This document shows, piece after piece, positions 8,802 through 17,005 of a stretch of DNA of 29,810 nucleotides (positions are counted from its first letter, which is position 1; the number at the start of each line of letters is the position of its first letter). Below the pieces are notes generated by a model. It saw only the letters and a list, made by a program, of their open reading frames with translations. It was not told the DNA's origin and searched no databases. The stretch lies in NCBI GenBank assembly GCA_002730795.1, contig PCAX01000002.1, positions 58,224 through 88,033 of the forward strand, given 5' to 3'. The position numbers were made by a program, and so were the translations under genes. Origin of the DNA: Chloroflexota bacterium (lineage in GTDB: Bacteria > Chloroflexota > Dehalococcoidia > Lucifugimonadales > Lucifugimonadaceae).

Positions 8802-9563
8802 ATGAATGAATTAACCTCACCTCACAAAAAAATTGGAGAAAGTTTTGTATCACTTGTTTCCATTATAGAAAAACTTAGGTCCCCAGGTGGTTGTCCTTGG
8901 GATGCCAAACAAACTCATAAATCCTTGAAGCCTAATATTTTGGAAGAAGTGTATGAATTACTTGAAGCGATAGAAAAAAATGATTCACAAGCTATATTGG
9001 AAGAATTGGGAGATATACTCTTACAAGTGATTTTCCATTCTGAAATAGCAAAGGCTTCAAGAGAATTTGACGTACAAACTGTTTGCGAGAAAATTACTAG
9101 TAAAATGATAAAAAGGCATCCACATGTTTTTTCAAAAAATCGAGATACATTCAACGTAAAAAAAGCGGAAGACGTCGAAGATAATTGGGAATCATTTAAG
9201 CGAAGTGCATCTGGTCAAGATAGATCTATAGTAGCCAGTTTACCCGTGTCTATGCCTGCATTGGCGTTTGCTGCTGAGATCAAAAAGCGTGCTAATCGGT
9301 GTGGTATACCCGATGATCCTGCCGTTCGGTCGATGGACGGGATTACTCAAGAAGAACAGGTAGGTTTGAAGCTTTTGGACGATGTCAGCGAAATTATTCA
9401 GTTAGGGATTGATCCTGAATCCGCTTTAAGGGCTACTGTTACTCAGCTAAGAGACAGGATTGTTACTGCAGAAAAACTCGCTGATGACAAACCTTTATCA
9501 GAATTATCAACGGACGAACTGAAAAAGGTTTGGATTAAGAGTGATCCAAACTTCAACTCCTAG
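8802..9563 (+). CDS. mazG: nucleoside triphosphate pyrophosphohydrolase MazG
   Basis: All-alpha NTP pyrophosphohydrolase that cleaves (d)NTPs to (d)NMP + PPi, a house-cleaning function; in E. coli it also lowers (p)ppGpp. The 253 residues match two-domain MazG. Visible motifs are LRSPGGCPWDAKQTHKSL (25-42) and the metal-binding pairs EEVYEL (48-53) and EELGDILLQVIFH (67-79). A second, more divergent domain contains KKRANRCGIP and ending motifs. The ribosome site is weak (AGGT about 13 bases from ATG). It converges with selD, and the two genes overlap by 11 bp at their 3' ends. Confidence 0.94.
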   Translation: MNELTSPHKKIGESFVSLVSIIEKLRSPGGCPWDAKQTHKSLKPNILEEVYELLEAIEKNDSQAILEELGDILLQVIFHSEIAKASREFDVQTVCEKITSKMIKRHPHVFSKNRDTFNVKKAEDVEDNWESFKRSASGQDRSIVASLPVSMPALAFAAEIKKRANRCGIPDDPAVRSMDGITQEEQVGLKLLDDVSEIIQLGIDPESALRATVTQLRDRIVTAEKLADDKPLSELSTDELKKVWIKSDPNFNS

Positions 9564-10617
9564 TTTTAACCAAAATTGAAGAATCGGCTTTCTTGATCAC
9601 TTCACCTATGACCTGGTTGACCAGTGCTCCTTCGGATTCCAGAAGTTTTAACAGACTAGTAAGTTTGTTTTCGGGGACCGACATTAAAATACCTCCGGAG
9701 GTTTGTGGATCTGCTAATAATTTCTTATCAAAAGTTGTTACATCTGACGAAAAGTCTACAAAATTTTGTACGGATTCTAGATTATGTGATGTTCCGCCAG
9801 GATGAATATTTTTTTTAATTAAGTCTCGTGTACCGTTTAAGATTGGTATTTTATCATTCCAAATAATTGCAGATTGACCACTTGTTTTCATCATTTTGTG
9901 AAGGTGTCCCAATAGTCCGAATCCGGTTACATCAGTTGCTGTTTGTATGGCTGAGGAAATCATACATTTTGAGGCAGAATTGTTAAGAGTTGTCATTGAA
10001 AATATAGCCGCATCCAAATCGTTTTTATCTACCATATTCGGTGCATTTTTTAGTGCTGTTGTTATTACACCCGTTCCTATGGCCTTAGTGAGAACTAAAA
10101 GATCACCAGTCGACGCATTTGAATTAGTTATTTGTTTTTCTGGTTTTATAACACCGGTCACAGCTAAACCGTATTTTGGCTCTTCATCCTCTAATGTGTG
10201 GCCTCCAATGATTGGTGTGTTTGCCTCACCGGCTTTTGATGCGCCACCTTCCAAAATTGAAGACGCCGTTTCGAGTGGTAATTGTGAAGGGAAGCCGAAT
10301 ATGTTAAGAGCGGCAATTGGAGTCCCTCCTACTGCAAAAACATCGGAAAGGGCGTTAGCAGCAGCTATTTCGCCGTATGTAAAAGGATCGTCAACAATTG
10401 GAGGAAAAAAATCTAATGTAAGTACCAATGCCAAATCATTATTCAGTTTATAAATAGCAGCATCATCCCCGGTTTCATAGCCGATTAAAATGTTCTCTCT
10501 ATTCGAATGAGGGACTGGTAACTTGCTTAAAATACTTTCAAGCTTTCTCTGGTTGAGCTTTCCAGCTCAACCAGCCGAAGAACTTAATTCTGTTAGGCGC
10601 AATTTTTTTTTATTCAT
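9553..10617 (-). CDS. selD: selenide, water dikinase, selenocysteine-containing (UGA codon 17)
   Basis: Makes selenophosphate from selenide and ATP for selenocysteine and selenouridine synthesis. From ATG 10617 the frame reads MNKKKLRLTELSSSAG, then UGA (10569-10567), then AGKLNQRKLESILSKLP. It continues into GDDAAIY and the TLDFFPPIVDDPFTYGEIAA segment, the ATP-binding core. UGA sits at codon 17, the position of catalytic Cys17 in E. coli SelD, and the essential Lys20 is kept three residues later. Total length is 354 residues (E. coli 347). Cys19 of E. coli is Gly here. A call starting at TTG 10434 omits 61 residues and the active site. Codons 3-5 lie in a run of nine A. It is divergent from lysA. 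Confidence 0.92.
10525..10543 (-). promoter_or_regulatory. candidate SECIS apical stem-loop of selD
   Basis: On the mRNA, GCTTGAAA (10543-10536) pairs with TTTTAAGC (10532-10525). This makes an 8-bp stem with one G-U pair and a GUA loop. Thirty-one bases separate UGA from the loop, and the first loop base is G. As I recall the bacterial SECIS model (small loop with an early G, loop roughly 16-37 bases after UGA), this fits better than the hairpin overlapping UGA. The call is inference. Confidence 0.5.
10549..10574 (-). promoter_or_regulatory. perfect 11-bp hairpin containing the selD UGA
   Basis: On the mRNA strand, CTGGTTGAGCT (10574-10564) and AGCTCAACCAG (10559-10549) pair perfectly around the tetraloop GGAA. 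The Sec UGA lies inside the 5' arm. Bacterial SECIS elements do involve the UGA region, but the apical loop is here only three bases beyond UGA, closer than in E. coli fdhF. It may be part of a composite SECIS or may modulate access to the codon. Confidence 0.6.
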
Positions 10618-10740
10618 AATAAAATCTATATTTGTTTATTTTATTAGTATAGTTCAATCTCTAATATTTAACTTGGACGATAGGAATGCAAATTATAGCC
10701 AATGCGCGGCTAAATGTTACAAGAGGAGATTTTTTATATT

Positions 10741-12081
10741 TTGGGAGCCAATAAATTAAATAATTTTGCAGAAATTGGCATTTTCCCTTTTTCTACTTCG
10801 GTTAACAAATCAGATAGATTATCAATTGGTGGTTGCGATTTGCGGGAACTAGCGGAAACCTTTGGTACCCCATTGTATATTTACGATGAAGAAACTATTC
10901 GGACAATGTGCAGAAATTTCCTTAATGAGTTTAAATTAGCCTATAAAAATACAAGAATCGAATATTCTACCAAAGCGTTTTCTAATCTATCGATTATTCG
11001 AATCATGGAGCAAGAAGGATTGGATATTGATGTAGTTACTGGTGGAGAACTTGCAGTTGCTATTGCTTCGAAATTCCCAGCAAACCGAATCAATTTTCAC
11101 GGTAATAATAAAACAACTGCGGAACTTAACGAAGGGCTTACTTACGATATTGGAACCGTGACACTTGATTCATTTCATGAAATTAAAGTCCTAAGTAAGA
11201 TAGCTAATGAAAAATCTAAAAAACAAACAGTAATGTTGCGCGTTTCTCCAAGTATAGATCCGCACACACATCTATTAACTACTACAGGAATACTCGATTC
11301 TAAATTCGGATTTTCTATAGAAACAGGAGACGCAGAAAAAGCAATAATCGATGTTATGGCAGATGATAATCTTCACCTCGAAGGGTTACATTTTCATTTA
11401 GGGTCTCCTATTTTTGAAGTGGAACCATATACACAAGCAATCGATTATGTAATGAAATTTTCTGCGTCTATGCGTGATAAACATGGATTTAACCTGGACA
11501 GATTCAGCCCAGGAGGAGGATTTGCCATTGATTACATCACCAATAATCCTTCTCCACCTATATCCAAATATGCTAATGCTATTTCGACTTCCGTACGAGA
11601 TTGTTGTCAGTTATATGGTTTTAATGAACCAGAGTTAGTTGTTGAACCAGGCAGAGCCATAGTTGGCAAGGCGGGTGTCGCTTTGTATACCGTTGGAGGC
11701 ATCAAAACTATTCCAAATGTACGAACCTATGTCTCAGTGGATGGAGGTATGGGTGATAATATCAGGCCTGCCCTCTATGGGGCTGAGTATTCAGTAGTAT
11801 CTGTTGACGGACCCCACCGTAAAAAAGATACGAAAGTCACAATTGCTGGGAAGTTCTGTGAATCCGGAGATATATTGGCAAAAGATGTTCTTGTTCCGAC
11901 GCTTAATACTGGGGATCTCATTGCTATACCCGCTTCGGGCGCCTATTGTGTTCCAATGGCAAGTAATTACAATATGCAAGTGCGTCCGGCTATTGTTATG
12001 GTCAAGGATAATATTCCGAGGCTGATAAGACGGAGAGAAACATATGAAGATTTACTTGCTACTAATTTGGATGTTGACTAG
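10741..12081 (+). CDS. lysA: diaminopimelate decarboxylase
   Basis: PLP enzyme of alanine-racemase fold that decarboxylates meso-diaminopimelate to L-lysine, the last step of lysine synthesis. With the TTG start it has 446 residues. The motifs are GTPLYIYDE near the N-terminus, EYSTKAFSN with the PLP lysine (K78), HFHLGSP, SPGGGFAIDY, EPGRAIVG, GKFCESGD and SGAYCVPMASNYN. All are characteristic of LysA. Start choice: GAGGAG (10723-10728) lies 12 bases before TTG 10741. An in-frame ATG at 10714 would add nine residues but has no visible ribosome site and sits before the GAGGAG. holB follows after 6 bp. Confidence 0.94.
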   Translation: MGANKLNNFAEIGIFPFSTSVNKSDRLSIGGCDLRELAETFGTPLYIYDEETIRTMCRNFLNEFKLAYKNTRIEYSTKAFSNLSIIRIMEQEGLDIDVVTGGELAVAIASKFPANRINFHGNNKTTAELNEGLTYDIGTVTLDSFHEIKVLSKIANEKSKKQTVMLRVSPSIDPHTHLLTTTGILDSKFGFSIETGDAEKAIIDVMADDNLHLEGLHFHLGSPIFEVEPYTQAIDYVMKFSASMRDKHGFNLDRFSPGGGFAIDYITNNPSPPISKYANAISTSVRDCCQLYGFNEPELVVEPGRAIVGKAGVALYTVGGIKTIPNVRTYVSVDGGMGDNIRPALYGAEYSVVSVDGPHRKKDTKVTIAGKFCESGDILAKDVLVPTLNTGDLIAIPASGAYCVPMASNYNMQVRPAIVMVKDNIPRLIRRRETYEDLLATNLDVD

Positions 12082-12087
12082 ATTATT

Positions 12088-13152
12088 TTGGCATTAGAAA
12101 TTTTAAATTGGAAAACATTTGGACATTCCGAGATATTAAGATATATAAAAAAATCTGTAGAACAAGATCGATTGTCGCATGCGTATTTGTTTACAGGTCC
12201 AGATCGGGTTGGTAAAACTACTGTCGCCATCGATTTAGCATGCTTAATTAATGCCGAGCATAAAACTACTAAATCTGGGAATGTAGTTGTTGATTTAAAA
12301 AATGACCGGCAAGCTATACGGATACGTAAAGGATTTCATTCAGATGTGAAAATTATTAATAATGAAACCCCTTGTTCAGTGGACGGAACCGAAACTAAAT
12401 CTAGAGTCAATATCTCTATTGAGCACATTCAAGATATAAAAAAGGAAGCTTCTTTGAAACCTTTCGAGGGTGAAGCGAAGGTTTTTATTATTGAAGGGGC
12501 ACAAAACATGACATTAGAAGCGTCTAATGCTCTTTTAAAGATATTAGAAGAACCGTACGATCGGGTGTTTTTTATTCTCACTACATCGTCAACTGCACAT
12601 CTACCTGAGACTATAATTTCACGGTGCCAAGTCCTATCTTTAAGATCCGTAAAAAAAAGTGAAATTTCAGAAAAATTGTCAAATATTTACGGACTTGATC
12701 ATTCAGAGTCTGATAATTTATCGAGCCTATCGCGTGGTCGTCCTGGTTGGGCTGTTTCTGCAGTGAAAGATGCAACTATGGTAGATTCATTAAGTCAATT
12801 GGTAAACCGTATATCAGACATAATGTCGGGAAGCCTCGAAGAACGTTTCGTGTACGCTAGGAAGTTATCTAATCAGTTCAGAACTAACAGAGACGAAGTT
12901 TATGCTGAACTTGATGGTTGGATTGACTGGTTTAGAGAAATTGCGATATCAAAAAATGGTTTAAAGCAACATTTATTTTTTAGGCAAAAAGAAAGCAATT
13001 ATTTAGAAATAACAGAAAAATTGAGTCAGCGCCAAATCGTAAAGGCTATAAATTTATTGTTTGAGATCCGTGGCAATCTCAAAAATAATGCCATACCTCG
13101 CTTGGCCTTGGAAGTTCTTATGGTTGAATTACCCTTTATAGACAAAAATTAA
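12088..13152 (+). CDS. holB: DNA polymerase III delta' subunit (clamp loader), zinc module degenerate
   Basis: AAA+ clamp-loader subunit that helps load the beta clamp. It has 354 residues from a TTG start. Walker A is GPDRVGKTT (37-45), the Walker-B-like segment is KVFIIEGAQNM (131-141), followed by EASNALLKILEEP (144-156) and the SRC motif (178-180) after the sensor-1 strand FFILTTS. The C-terminal collar region is alpha-helical and divergent. Between Walker A and the HSDV segment (84-87), most delta' proteins carry a four-cysteine zinc knuckle. Here only one cysteine (Cys52) is present and a 15-20 residue spacer replaces it. It could in principle be a DnaX-like paralogue, but the short length fits delta'. 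It lies 6 bp after lysA. Confidence 0.85.
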   Translation: MALEILNWKTFGHSEILRYIKKSVEQDRLSHAYLFTGPDRVGKTTVAIDLACLINAEHKTTKSGNVVVDLKNDRQAIRIRKGFHSDVKIINNETPCSVDGTETKSRVNISIEHIQDIKKEASLKPFEGEAKVFIIEGAQNMTLEASNALLKILEEPYDRVFFILTTSSTAHLPETIISRCQVLSLRSVKKSEISEKLSNIYGLDHSESDNLSSLSRGRPGWAVSAVKDATMVDSLSQLVNRISDIMSGSLEERFVYARKLSNQFRTNRDEVYAELDGWIDWFREIAISKNGLKQHLFFRQKESNYLEITEKLSQRQIVKAINLLFEIRGNLKNNAIPRLALEVLMVELPFIDKN

Positions 13153-13293
13153 TATCGTTCATTTTTTTGCCAATTACCGCATCACCAATTTTTTCTGATG
13201 TGTTCATAGAGATCAGGCGGATATTATGATTAACAAAATTGGGTTTTTCTAAACATGGGTCTACTATACTAGATAAAAACCTTGAAATATTGA

Positions 13294-13965
13294 GTGAAAA
13301 AAACAAAGAAAAATATAACAATTGACGGTCCTGCTGCTTCTGGTAAAACTTCCATTGGACAAAAAGTAGCCTCGTTGATGGGGTATAAATTCTTAGATAC
13401 AGGATTGATGTATAGAGCTATTGCACTTAAATCATTAATTTCCAGCCTAGAGGTTTACGAGGAAGATAAAATCGTCGAATTGTGCCATCGGACCGACATC
13501 GCGTTTAACACAAATACAAAAGAAATACTAGTAGACGGAGAAAATATAACAGATCAACTACGTGAAAGACATGTTGACCAACGCGTTTCGTTAATTGCTA
13601 AATTGCCAAATATCCGTAAAGTTTTGGTCAGTCAACAACGGGTTATTGCTGATCGTAATGACATAGTGATGGTGGGTCGAGATATAGGTACAGTTGTTTT
13701 ACCGGGAGCCAAATACAAATTTTATTTGACAGCTTCTTTGGAAATCAGAGCCGAAAGACGATACAAAGAATTTACAGGTTCTAAAACGAAGATTTTATAC
13801 GATGAAATTTTATTTGAAATGGAAGAGCGAGATAGAGTGGATAAATCTAGAAAAGACTCTCCTTTAAAACCAGCAAAAGACGCTGTTACTGTAGATACTA
13901 CTGAAATGGTGTTCGAGACAGCGGTCGGAACGATTTTAAATGTTATCAAGGGAACAATTACATGA
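13294..13965 (+). CDS. cmk: cytidylate kinase
   Basis: Phosphorylates CMP/dCMP with ATP in pyrimidine nucleotide metabolism. The 223 residues are normal. The P-loop is GPAASGKT (12-19), LDTGLMYRA (34-42) binds the nucleotide, and GRDIGTVVLP (128-137) and the C-terminal KPAKDAVTVDTT are family signatures. The start is GTG at 13294 with a weak upstream site. The 141 bp between holB and cmk hold no gene I can support. The stop overlaps plsC by 4 bp, giving the cmk-plsC pair seen in several phyla. Confidence 0.95.
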   Translation: MKKTKKNITIDGPAASGKTSIGQKVASLMGYKFLDTGLMYRAIALKSLISSLEVYEEDKIVELCHRTDIAFNTNTKEILVDGENITDQLRERHVDQRVSLIAKLPNIRKVLVSQQRVIADRNDIVMVGRDIGTVVLPGAKYKFYLTASLEIRAERRYKEFTGSKTKILYDEILFEMEERDRVDKSRKDSPLKPAKDAVTVDTTEMVFETAVGTILNVIKGTIT

Positions 13966-14636
13966 ACCAATGGCTCTTTCCCATTTGTAACTTTGCGTTT
14001 AAACGTACGTTAGATATTTTTTCAGATTTTAGTGTTGAAGGAAAAGAAAATATACCTACCGTCGGACCGGTTTTGATTGTTTCTAATCACTTGTCGAATG
14101 TAGATCCGGCGATTGTAGCTGCGGTTATCACTAGGAAACCAATGTTTTTAGCAAAAAAAGAAATTTTCCAAAATAAATTATTTGACTTTTTGTTGAGGTC
14201 ATATGGGGCCTATCCAGTGGTTCGTGGAAGAGCAGATATCCGGGCACTTAATTGGGCGGAAAAACAACTTAATCTTGGTCGTACAATCATAATGTTTCCG
14301 GAAGGCACAAGAAGCAAGACAGGTGGGTTGTTAGATGGAAAATTAGGAGTAGCTAAGCTCGCTGCTGATACAGGAGCGACGATAGTTCCAATAGGAATTG
14401 CTGGTTCCGAATCATTACAGAACGTTTTAAAAGTTTTGGCCCCTGTGTCCAAACTACGGATAAAGATAGGCCATTCATTTAAGATAAATAAAGATAGGTG
14501 CATCGCCAGGGAAGCCTATAAATCAGCTACAAAGGAAATAATGTTAAAAATAGCACTCCAATTACCGGACAGTTATCGAGGACAATATAAAAATGCTGAA
14601 AATTTTCCGTTCGATTATATAACTGATATAAAGTAA
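13962..14636 (+). CDS. plsC: 1-acyl-sn-glycerol-3-phosphate acyltransferase
   Basis: Membrane-associated acyltransferase that acylates lysophosphatidic acid to phosphatidic acid in phospholipid synthesis. The catalytic NHxxxxD motif is NHLSNVD (42-48), FPEGTRS (112-118) binds the phosphate, and VPIGIAGSE (142-150) is the third block. The 224-residue length is typical. A hydrophobic N-terminal stretch may anchor it. It starts within the cmk stop, and glmS follows after 10 bp, so cmk-plsC-glmS probably form one transcript. Confidence 0.92.
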   Translation: MNQWLFPICNFAFKRTLDIFSDFSVEGKENIPTVGPVLIVSNHLSNVDPAIVAAVITRKPMFLAKKEIFQNKLFDFLLRSYGAYPVVRGRADIRALNWAEKQLNLGRTIIMFPEGTRSKTGGLLDGKLGVAKLAADTGATIVPIGIAGSESLQNVLKVLAPVSKLRIKIGHSFKINKDRCIAREAYKSATKEIMLKIALQLPDSYRGQYKNAENFPFDYITDIK

Positions 14637-14646
14637 TTTTTAAAAC

Positions 14647-16500
14647 ATGTGTGGAATTTATGGATATGTAGGCGATCAACAAGCTGTTGATTTTTTAATC
14701 GACGGACTTAGACGCCTTGAATACAGGGGATATGATTCTGCAGGTGTTGCCATAATGCGTCCAAACCGGTCAATTAATGTAGTAAAAAGAGGTAAACATA
14801 AATCCAGCATAAAATTGCTTTCGAAAGTTTTAACCAACTCAGAAAACCCTGGAAGTTTGGGTATAGGACACACGCGCTGGGCGACACACGGTGCAATCTC
14901 TGAAGTTAATGCCCATCCGCATACGGATCCAGAAAATAATGTGGCCATCGTTCATAACGGTATAGTCGAGAATTATTTGGAAATCAGAAGTGACCTAAAA
15001 TCAAAGGGATTCAATTTTGTCTCCGAAACAGATAGTGAGTTAATTGCCTGTTTGATAGCCCACGAAATAAAACAAGGTAAAAATTTATTTGAGAGCGTTA
15101 TGAACCTTAAGAATTGTATAAGAGGAAATTCTTCGGTCATAGCTGTTTCAGTAAACAACCCGAAAGAGATAATAGGAATACGTTTGGGCAATGCGGGAGG
15201 TATTGTTATTGGATTGGAAAATAATTCGGGTTATGTATCTTCAGATGTATCTGCGTTACTACCTAACACAAATAAAATTACTTACGTAGAAAATGGCGAA
15301 TTGGTTAGATTGAGTAGTAGTTCTTACTCTATATATGATTTTAGTGGTAAAAAAATAAACAGGGATTTACAGAAGATTGAAATTGATGACTATGATATCG
15401 ACAAAGGTAATTTTAAACATCACATGATTAAAGAGATATATGAACAACCTCATGCCATTCAATCTTCTTTTTCTGGACGAGTAAATTTTCATTCACGAGT
15501 GGTTGATTTCGAAGAGCTAACAGAAAGCACTATTAACATTAAGAATTTTAATAGGATTGTGTTAACTGGTATGGGAACCTCTTTAAACTCTGCAATTTAC
15601 GGGGCACAAATATTTGAAAAAATGTTAGGAGTTCAGTCTTCAGCCGAAAACTCATCAGAATTAAGATACAGAGATCCTGTTTTTGACGAAAAAACTTTAT
15701 TGATTGCTATAACTCAGTCCGGTGAAACTGCTGACACCTTGTCTGCTATAGGGCATTTTAAGAAAAAGTCATGCTCAGTTATATCGGTGATTGAAACGTT
15801 AGGAACTCAGGCTTCTCGAATTTCAGATTGCACTATATCTATTAGAGCAGGAAAGGAAGTAGGAGTTGCCGCGACCAAAACATTAACCTCAACCATGAGT
15901 ACTTTATTTCAATTAGCACTTTATTTTGCATCTACCCACAATAAATCATCTTCCGAATTTCTTCATAACGCGTTAAACGATATATCACTACTACCTTCAG
16001 TGATTTCAAAAATTTTGGATTCCGAAGGGCACATAAAAAGGTTAGCTGAAAATATTTCACATTCATCGAATCTTTTGTATCTTGGTAGAGGTATAAACAT
16101 AGCTACTGCACTAGAGGGTGCTTTAAAAATGAAAGAAGTAGCTTATATACATGCTGAAGGGTATGCCGCCGGTGAAATGAAACATGGAGTTAATGCATTA
16201 TTAGGACCAGATATGCCTACTGTAATGATAGTCCCCGATGATCACCTTTATGAAAAGAACTTAGGCACAATTAATGAAGTGAAAGCCAGAGGAAGTCGAA
16301 CTTTGATTATTACTGATTCTGAAGCTGAAGAAATTAAAGAGCTAGCTGACGATATAATCGTTGTACCAAGAATTAATAACGAACTTTCCCCTATTATTTT
16401 TATGATCCCGTTGCAATTACTGGCATATCATACGGCCTGTCAATTAGGATTAGATCCTGATAGACCTAGGAATCTCGCAAAAACGGTCACTGTCGAGTAG
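14647..16500 (+). CDS. glmS: glutamine--fructose-6-phosphate aminotransferase (isomerizing)
   Basis: Forms glucosamine-6-phosphate from fructose-6-phosphate and glutamine, the entry to peptidoglycan and amino-sugar synthesis. It has 617 residues. The N-terminal class II glutaminase domain begins MCGIYGYVG with nucleophile Cys2 and contains GIGHTRWATHG. Two SIS domains follow, with GMGTSLNSA and ITQSGETADT in the first. It ends in the canonical PRNLAKTVTVE. No glmS ribozyme is evident in the 10-bp gap before it. The last codons form the left arm of a hairpin repeat (see 16487-16515). Confidence 0.97.
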   Translation: MCGIYGYVGDQQAVDFLIDGLRRLEYRGYDSAGVAIMRPNRSINVVKRGKHKSSIKLLSKVLTNSENPGSLGIGHTRWATHGAISEVNAHPHTDPENNVAIVHNGIVENYLEIRSDLKSKGFNFVSETDSELIACLIAHEIKQGKNLFESVMNLKNCIRGNSSVIAVSVNNPKEIIGIRLGNAGGIVIGLENNSGYVSSDVSALLPNTNKITYVENGELVRLSSSSYSIYDFSGKKINRDLQKIEIDDYDIDKGNFKHHMIKEIYEQPHAIQSSFSGRVNFHSRVVDFEELTESTINIKNFNRIVLTGMGTSLNSAIYGAQIFEKMLGVQSSAENSSELRYRDPVFDEKTLLIAITQSGETADTLSAIGHFKKKSCSVISVIETLGTQASRISDCTISIRAGKEVGVAATKTLTSTMSTLFQLALYFASTHNKSSSEFLHNALNDISLLPSVISKILDSEGHIKRLAENISHSSNLLYLGRGINIATALEGALKMKEVAYIHAEGYAAGEMKHGVNALLGPDMPTVMIVPDDHLYEKNLGTINEVKARGSRTLIITDSEAEEIKELADDIIVVPRINNELSPIIFMIPLQLLAYHTACQLGLDPDRPRNLAKTVTVE

Positions 16501-16515
16501 TTTCGAACAGTGATT
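16487..16515. repeat. left copy of hairpin-forming inverted repeat
   Basis: TCACTGT-CGA (16487-16496) pairs with TCG-(A)-ACAGTGA (16503-16513) to form a 10-bp stem with one bulge and a 6-base loop. The stem includes the last glmS codons and the start codon of the next gene. Positions 16501-16515 are repeated perfectly, in inverse orientation, at 16960-16974. It lacks an immediate U-tract, so it is not a standard intrinsic terminator. Confidence 0.75.
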
Positions 16516-16953
16516 TATGAAGATTTTTTAACCCACAGGGGAAAAGATTTTAAGGGCAAAACCTTAAAAGATATTTGGTCCTTTTCTGATCAAGAAATAG
16601 AAAATACACATAACTTTGTTCAAATTATTTTCCCATTAAATAAACCCAGTCAATCAGTTTTTCACGGATACTTTTTGGATACAGACGAATTAGTTAATAA
16701 ACTAAAAAACAGCACCCAAGTTAAGGAAAGCATTTTAAAATCATCGAAATGGTTTTTTTCTTTCCTGCAGAGAAATATGTATTGGAACAGAAGTCATGAC
16801 CACAATCACTTAAGAATAACTAGAGTTATAGAGTCATTGAGATTGCTTGTTTCTGATGAAGAGGCAAATACATTTTATACAAATGTATTAGAATTGATTA
16901 ACGATAACAATAAAGTAAACATGACCACATTAAATTTTTGGAAAAATGCCTAA
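16510..16953 (+). CDS. small protein with OGFr-like conserved domain
   Basis: A 147-residue soluble protein. It has LKDIWSFSDQEIENTHNF (19-36) followed by VQIIFPLNKPS (37-47), then HNHLRITRVIESLRLL (98-113) and a C-terminal NFWKNA. These match what I know of the conserved domain of opioid growth factor receptor (OGFr_N), which also occurs in scattered bacteria with unknown function. The start is GTG at 16510, inside the left hairpin repeat, with no clear ribosome site, so its expression may depend on glmS read-through. The right repeat begins 6 bp after the stop, so the gene fills the space between the repeats. No receptor function is implied. Confidence 0.75.
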   Translation: MIYEDFLTHRGKDFKGKTLKDIWSFSDQEIENTHNFVQIIFPLNKPSQSVFHGYFLDTDELVNKLKNSTQVKESILKSSKWFFSFLQRNMYWNRSHDHNHLRITRVIESLRLLVSDEEANTFYTNVLELINDNNKVNMTTLNFWKNA

Positions 16954-16959
16954 TATCTT

Positions 16960-16989
16960 AATCACTGTTCGAAAACACTCGCTCACAGT
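16960..16989. repeat. right copy of hairpin-forming inverted repeat
   Basis: Positions 16960-16974 are the exact reverse complement of 16501-16515. Beyond that, CACTC/CGAGT and ACAGT/ACTGT blocks continue the match to the left copy with two mismatches and a 3-base insertion. It also folds: ACTGT (16964-16968) and CGA (16970-16972) pair with TCG (16979-16981) and ACAGT (16985-16989). It occupies most of the gap before the MFS gene. Confidence 0.75.
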
Positions 16990-17005
16990 CGAATAGATTT
17001 ATTAA

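Noticed and set aside
9553..10434. selD as a truncated gene beginning at TTG 10434
   Set aside because: Clear SelD sequence continues upstream through an in-frame UGA at the catalytic position to an ATG, so a broken or short gene is the poorer explanation.
9947..10453. 168-residue open frame on the plus strand opposite selD
   Set aside because: It lies fully antisense to the well-supported selD and its sequence has no recognisable domain.
13136..13321. 61-residue minus-strand open frame across the holB-cmk gap
   Set aside because: It overlaps both flanking genes and matches no family I know. It could be a decayed remnant, but nothing supports that.
14637..14646. glmS ribozyme
   Set aside because: Only 10 bp separate plsC from glmS and no ribozyme core is visible within the end of plsC.
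16487..16515. Intrinsic terminator for glmS
   Set aside because: The hairpin is present but no U-tract follows its 3' arm directly, and it overlaps the next start codon.
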